From positions 1 to 41,664 of the forward strand of contig JAISAQ010000005.1 in NCBI GenBank assembly GCA_031266775.1: a DNA stretch of 41,664 nucleotides. The letters are read 5' to 3'. Shown here piece after piece: positions 38,659 through 41,664 of this stretch (position 1 is its first letter; each line of letters opens with the position of its first letter). Source of the DNA: Treponema sp. (GTDB taxonomy: Bacteria > Spirochaetota > Spirochaetia > Treponematales > Breznakiellaceae). The position numbers and the translations under genes are program-made. The notes under the pieces are model-generated. The model did no database searches. It saw nothing but the letters and a program-made list of their open reading frames with translations, and was not told where the DNA came from.

Positions 38659-39453
38659 ATGGTTATCGATTTTCATTCACATATATACCCCGATAAAATA
38701 GCGGCCAAAGCGGTGGAAAACATCGGGGAATTTTACCGCATTCCCATGGCCTGTGACGGGACCGTGGCAAACCTTGCCGCAAGCGGGCTAAGGGGAGGCA
38801 TAGACCGCTTCGTTGTCTTTTCGGCCGCCGCCAGTCCCGCGCAGGTCCCCGTTATCAATGACTACATTGCCTCCGTTGTAAAGGAGCGGGAGGGAAAGAG
38901 CCCCGCCTTTACGGGCCTTGGGACGCTGCACCGGGACATGGAAGATCCCGCCTCTGAAATTGAACGCATCGCCCGGCTGGGCCTTAAAGGGATCAAGCTG
39001 CACCCCGACATGCAGAAATTTGACATAGACGACAAAAAAATGATGGATATGTACGCACTGCTTGAAGGCCGCATGATCGCCGTTTTTCATACCGGCGATT
39101 ACCGCTACGGCTTTTCGCATCCCGCGCGGCTTGCCCGCGTGCTTGACGCCTTTCCCCGCCTTACCGCCGTGGCGGCGCATTTTGGCGGCTGGTCGCTTCA
39201 CGATCTTGCACTGGAATACTTCAGGAACAGATCCTGTTATTTCGACGTTTCAAGCTCTATTCCCTATACCGGCCGCGAAAGGGCCCGCGAACTGATACGG
39301 ATCTACGGGGCGGAGCGCATGCTCTTTGGATCCGATTTTCCCATGTGGGACCCCGCCTCTTGCCTTGACGAATTTAATTCGCTTCGCCTCCGCGACGACG
39401 AACGGGAATTGATCCTGTACAAGAACGCCCTCCGCATCCTGGGAGAAGGCTAA
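38659..39453 (+). CDS. Amidohydrolase-family TIM-barrel protein
   Basis: The 264-residue protein resembles COG2159-type metal-dependent hydrolases and decarboxylases. It has FHSHIYP with the HxH metal ligands at the first strand, GIKLHPD, VFHTGDYRY, AHFGGW and the late Asp in FGSDFPMWDP. All main metal ligands are visible, so it is probably active. Length is normal for the compact members. Family activities include amide hydrolysis and non-oxidative decarboxylation, so the reaction is open. The ATG at 38659 is where the first strand starts; there is no Shine-Dalgarno sequence and a -10 box is six bases upstream. The stop codon abuts a palindrome. Confidence 0.85.
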   Translation: MVIDFHSHIYPDKIAAKAVENIGEFYRIPMACDGTVANLAASGLRGGIDRFVVFSAAASPAQVPVINDYIASVVKEREGKSPAFTGLGTLHRDMEDPASEIERIARLGLKGIKLHPDMQKFDIDDKKMMDMYALLEGRMIAVFHTGDYRYGFSHPARLARVLDAFPRLTAVAAHFGGWSLHDLALEYFRNRSCYFDVSSSIPYTGRERARELIRIYGAERMLFGSDFPMWDPASCLDEFNSLRLRDDERELILYKNALRILGEG

Positions 39454-39476
39454 TGGAAACCCAGCCGGGGTTTCCA
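39454..39476. terminator. Short copy of the tyrS-type palindrome between convergent genes
   Basis: TGGAAACCC (39454-39462) pairs perfectly with GGGTTTCCA (39468-39476) over a 5-nt loop. It starts at the base after the amidohydrolase stop codon. The core and right flank (CCAGAG) match the element at 32735-32773. It is probably a bidirectional terminator. Confidence 0.65.
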
Positions 39477-39484
39477 GAGCTTCC

Positions 39485-40546
39485 CTAATTCCTCCCGGCC
39501 GCGTCCTTAAAGGCGGTCCAGATGAGCGAATGGGCCTCGTCGGCTTCGGCGCCGATGTTCTGTATCATCTCCATGCCGGTGTTAAAGCCCTCGGGCAGGG
39601 TAAGGAATTCCCGGTACTCCGCGGAAATAAGGGGGTCCGAAGCCCTGTAGGTGCTGTAGTAGCCCAGGAACTCAAAACACTCCGCCCCGCGCCGCGCGTC
39701 CATGATGTAGTCGAGGAAGGCGTAGGCGGCGGCGGGATTAGGCGCCCCGGAAGGGATAAACCCGGCCATGATGCCGAACCCTATGCCTTCTCTGGGGAAA
39801 ACGACGCGGAAATCGGGCCGCGCCATTTTTGCCTGGGTTACCTGTGAAGTGTACATTACCGCGGCGCTTATTTCCCCGGAAATCAGATCGTCCTGTAAAT
39901 TGTCGTCGCGGATAAGGCGGATGTTGGGCGCCAGCGCAAGGAGCCGTTCCCCGGCGCTTCTGATGTCGGCGGTATTTTCGGTGTTGTAGCTTTTGCCCAG
40001 GGTCTTGAGCGCCATGCCGTTGATTACCCGGTGGTTTTCTATGATCCCCACATTTCCGGCAAGGGAACTGTCCCAGAGGTCGCCGTAGCCCGTAATGCCT
40101 GTTCTGACCCTGGCGGGATCGTACACAATAGTCTGCACTCCCGCGCCGTAGGGAACGGTGTATTCGTCCAGCGGATCGTAGAACTGCTTCTGGTAAATGG
40201 GATTGATGTTGCGGTAATTGGAAAGACGCGATTTGTCCAGCTTCTGTACGAGCCCTTCCGCGATGGCCGTTTCGATGATGTAATCGTCGGCGATGACAAG
40301 ATCGTAGCCGCCTCCCTTTGCCGCGGCAAGCCTTGTGAGCATGGTTTCGTCATAATCAAAATTGACGTAGTTGATCCTGTATCCAGAGTCCCTTTCAAAT
40401 CCGTCGAGGATCTCCTGGGGGAACATGTCGGTCCAGGTAAAAAGGGTGAATTGTTTTCCGGCGTTTTCCTTTGAGGGGCCCGCGCTGAGCAGGACAAGGG
40501 GAACAAGGAAGAACGCCAGAAACGCCGTTGTTTTGTTTATTTTCAT
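39485..40546 (-). CDS. PotD-like polyamine/extracellular binding protein
   Basis: The 353-residue protein has a signal peptide (KTTAFLAFFLVPLVLLSAG) and the family 1 binding-protein pattern of PotD/PotF. Landmarks are TLFTWTDMFPQEILDGFERDSGYRINYVNFDYDETML, YDLVIADDYIIETAI and YTVPYGAGVQTIVYD. It should bind spermidine, putrescine or a related cation in the periplasm. The start at 40546 has a near-perfect GGAGGTGA upstream; a longer open frame lacks a site. No permease or ATPase genes lie next to it: the toxin-like gene is upstream and a convergent gene downstream. It may serve a transporter encoded elsewhere or have another role. Confidence 0.88.
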   Translation of the reverse strand: MKINKTTAFLAFFLVPLVLLSAGPSKENAGKQFTLFTWTDMFPQEILDGFERDSGYRINYVNFDYDETMLTRLAAAKGGGYDLVIADDYIIETAIAEGLVQKLDKSRLSNYRNINPIYQKQFYDPLDEYTVPYGAGVQTIVYDPARVRTGITGYGDLWDSSLAGNVGIIENHRVINGMALKTLGKSYNTENTADIRSAGERLLALAPNIRLIRDDNLQDDLISGEISAAVMYTSQVTQAKMARPDFRVVFPREGIGFGIMAGFIPSGAPNPAAAYAFLDYIMDARRGAECFEFLGYYSTYRASDPLISAEYREFLTLPEGFNTGMEMIQNIGAEADEAHSLIWTAFKDAAGRN

Positions 40547-40567
40547 GATGTCACCTCCGGGCAAAAC

Positions 40568-41521
40568 TTAGTTATCATAGCATAAAAGAAGGATTTGGGC
40601 AATTGCCCGGAGGCGGTTGCCCGGCAATTCCCATTTTCCCGCTTCGTTATCCCAATGACCGGTAAAACCGGTTTTATTGAATAAAGCGTTATAAAGAGGT
40701 AAGAGGAACTTCCTGATACTGGTCATAACCGTCGTAAAGTCATCGGTGGCTTCTATCCCGGTGCGGTTCAGAAACGCCCGCCACTGTATCTGTTTTTCAG
40801 GCAGGGCCGGAAACGTGTCCGTAAAAATCGTCGGTATTGGCGGCAGGATAGTCTTTCGGCGTTCAAAGGTACGTTTCACCGCTTCATGGAGGACGGCGCC
40901 GTCAAATGACCTGGCCGCACAAAGCGCATAAAGATCGTAAAAATCCTTCATGCGGCTGTTTGCTTCGGCAAGATAAATCCCCGCCTGGAATTTCTCCGCA
41001 ATCACCGACTCAAGGGTATATGCCCGTAACCGGGGAGCTTCCATGTCAAGGAGCGACGGGTAGGTCATCATGACCGGCTTTGGAATAACCACGTCCCCAA
41101 AACCGATGTCGAATTGCAGCACCTGGCGGCTCCGGTCAAGATAGCCGGTAAGTTTTACCCGTATCCCTTCGTAGTCCGCATCTTCTTTGATTCGTTTGAC
41201 GGTGATAGTTTTTGTATCATACGACACGGCGTCATCTCCGGGTAATCCCGCTATCTCCGTGAATATCCCCAAAAGCTCATCGGGAGTATTGCGTATTTTT
41301 TCGGCGAGGAGATCGATGTCCCTGGTAGTCCGGGCTTTATCGTCAAGCACGGTATACAGCAAAAGCCCGCCTTTCAGAATAAAATTACCCGCATACGCCG
41401 AAACCGAAAGCCGGTACAGAAGGCGTTCTATAAAGTAGTGCATGAGAATATAATTAAACGGCTTGTTTTCCGCTACGGCAATTTTTTTGAGCCGCCCTTT
41501 AACGCTTTCCGTCTTGTTCAC
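40568..41521 (-). CDS. AbiEii/AbiGii-type nucleotidyltransferase toxin
   Basis: The 317-residue protein has the nucleotidyltransferase signature of AbiEii toxins: FILKGGLLLYTV near 47-58, then RTTRDIDLLAEK with the catalytic aspartates near 65-72. ESVIAEKFQAGIYL and SRMKDFYDLYAL follow in the C-terminal half. AbiEii proteins block growth by modifying RNA, and pair with an AbiEi-type antitoxin to give type IV systems that can abort phage infection. The GTG start overlaps the stop of the preceding gene, the arrangement of an antitoxin-toxin pair. DNA looks less GC-rich than the metabolic genes. The motif set is intact. Confidence 0.88.
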   Translation of the reverse strand: MNKTESVKGRLKKIAVAENKPFNYILMHYFIERLLYRLSVSAYAGNFILKGGLLLYTVLDDKARTTRDIDLLAEKIRNTPDELLGIFTEIAGLPGDDAVSYDTKTITVKRIKEDADYEGIRVKLTGYLDRSRQVLQFDIGFGDVVIPKPVMMTYPSLLDMEAPRLRAYTLESVIAEKFQAGIYLAEANSRMKDFYDLYALCAARSFDGAVLHEAVKRTFERRKTILPPIPTIFTDTFPALPEKQIQWRAFLNRTGIEATDDFTTVMTSIRKFLLPLYNALFNKTGFTGHWDNEAGKWELPGNRLRAIAQILLLCYDN

Positions 41522-41664
41522 AGGGAAGCCTCCACATAGGGTTCCATGACCTTCTTTATTCTCAGGGTATCCGCATATCCATACAGTTTTTGCAGGTTTT
41601 TCCTGCCGGCCATATACTGCTTGAGAACCTCAAGGGCAGCGTCTTTGCCGATTTGCAGGCGCAT
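41518..41664 (-). CDS. Partial gene upstream of the toxin, candidate AbiEi-type antitoxin C-terminus
   Basis: Forty-eight codons are visible up to the window edge, where an ATG happens to lie; it may be the real start or only an internal Met. The end LYGYADTLRIKKVMEPYVEASL is the kind of short helical tail found in AbiEi-like proteins, but this is a weak resemblance. The stop codon overlaps the toxin GTG, so the two are translationally coupled. Position, more than sequence, supports an antitoxin role. Confidence 0.45.
   Translation of the reverse strand: MRLQIGKDAALEVLKQYMAGRKNLQKLYGYADTLRIKKVMEPYVEASL

Noticed and set aside
10082-39476. Palindromes as terminal repeats of an insertion sequence or MITE with transposase
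   Set aside because: No transposase gene is seen, the copies do not flank a common segment, and no target-site duplication is visible.
1-41664. tRNA or rRNA genes
   Set aside because: No intergenic space shows a cloverleaf with GGTTC-type T-arm and CCA end; most gaps are too short.

Overview
The window looks like a chromosomal segment of a fermentative spirochaete. The closest fit is a Treponema of the termite-gut or other anaerobic clade. This is inference from gene content: a complete NAD-linked, probably electron-bifurcating [FeFe] hydrogenase operon, sugar ABC systems without their own ATPases, relaxed spirochaetal lipoprotein signals, and GC-rich coding DNA by eye. No rRNA, tRNA, CRISPR array, phage or insertion sequence was seen. 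Coding density is very high; the largest gap between genes is about 230 bp, so no stretch over 300 bases is empty.

Layout. 1-603: 3' end of a MATE exporter, visibly more AT-rich than the rest. 694-3269: a fatty acyl-CoA ligase (-) and a divergent lipoprotein (+). 3456-8607: hydrogenase operon (NuoE-like, orphan GHKL ATPase, small [2Fe-2S]-type protein, NuoF-like, catalytic [FeFe] subunit). 8739-11862: first sugar ABC system (binding protein, two permeases). 11979-15897: AzgA-type purine permease, DinB-fold protein, ThuA-like protein, Gfo/Idh/MocA oxidoreductase. 15918-19167 (-): YesM/YesN-type two-component pair. 19395-27086 (+): second sugar ABC system, GH2 beta-mannosidase-like enzyme, TIM-barrel isomerase and zinc alcohol dehydrogenase, probably one regulon for uptake and breakdown of a beta-mannoside. 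27089-29691 (-): Hsp20, RseC-like membrane protein, an altered YmdB-type phosphoesterase, TPR protein. 29891-32727 (+): class III cyclase-like protein and tyrS. 32848-38594 (-): hybrid histidine kinase with HPt, HD-domain protein, SorE-like dehydrogenase, iron-sulfur aldo/keto reductase. 38659-39453 (+): amidohydrolase. 39485-41664 (-): PotD-like binding protein, AbiEii-type toxin and the end of the gene before it.

Four signals stand out beyond the gene list. (1) A family of roughly 30-nt intergenic palindromes, two copies closed by a C(UCCG)G tetraloop, recurs at about ten places; at least two lie where a predicted promoter would start the transcript. (2) Several promoters sit so close to start codons that the mRNAs should be leaderless or nearly so, including a divergent pair at 38594/38659 that shares one -35 hexamer. 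(3) The YmdB-like protein has lost or changed most of the family's metal-binding and catalytic residues while keeping the fold motifs. (4) A strong intrinsic terminator for the Gfo/Idh/MocA gene is also the coding sequence for the C-terminal tail of the opposing response regulator.

Both sugar ABC systems lack an ATP-binding subunit, so they probably share an MsmK/UgpC-type ATPase encoded elsewhere. All functional calls rest on motif reading by eye; no database search was run.
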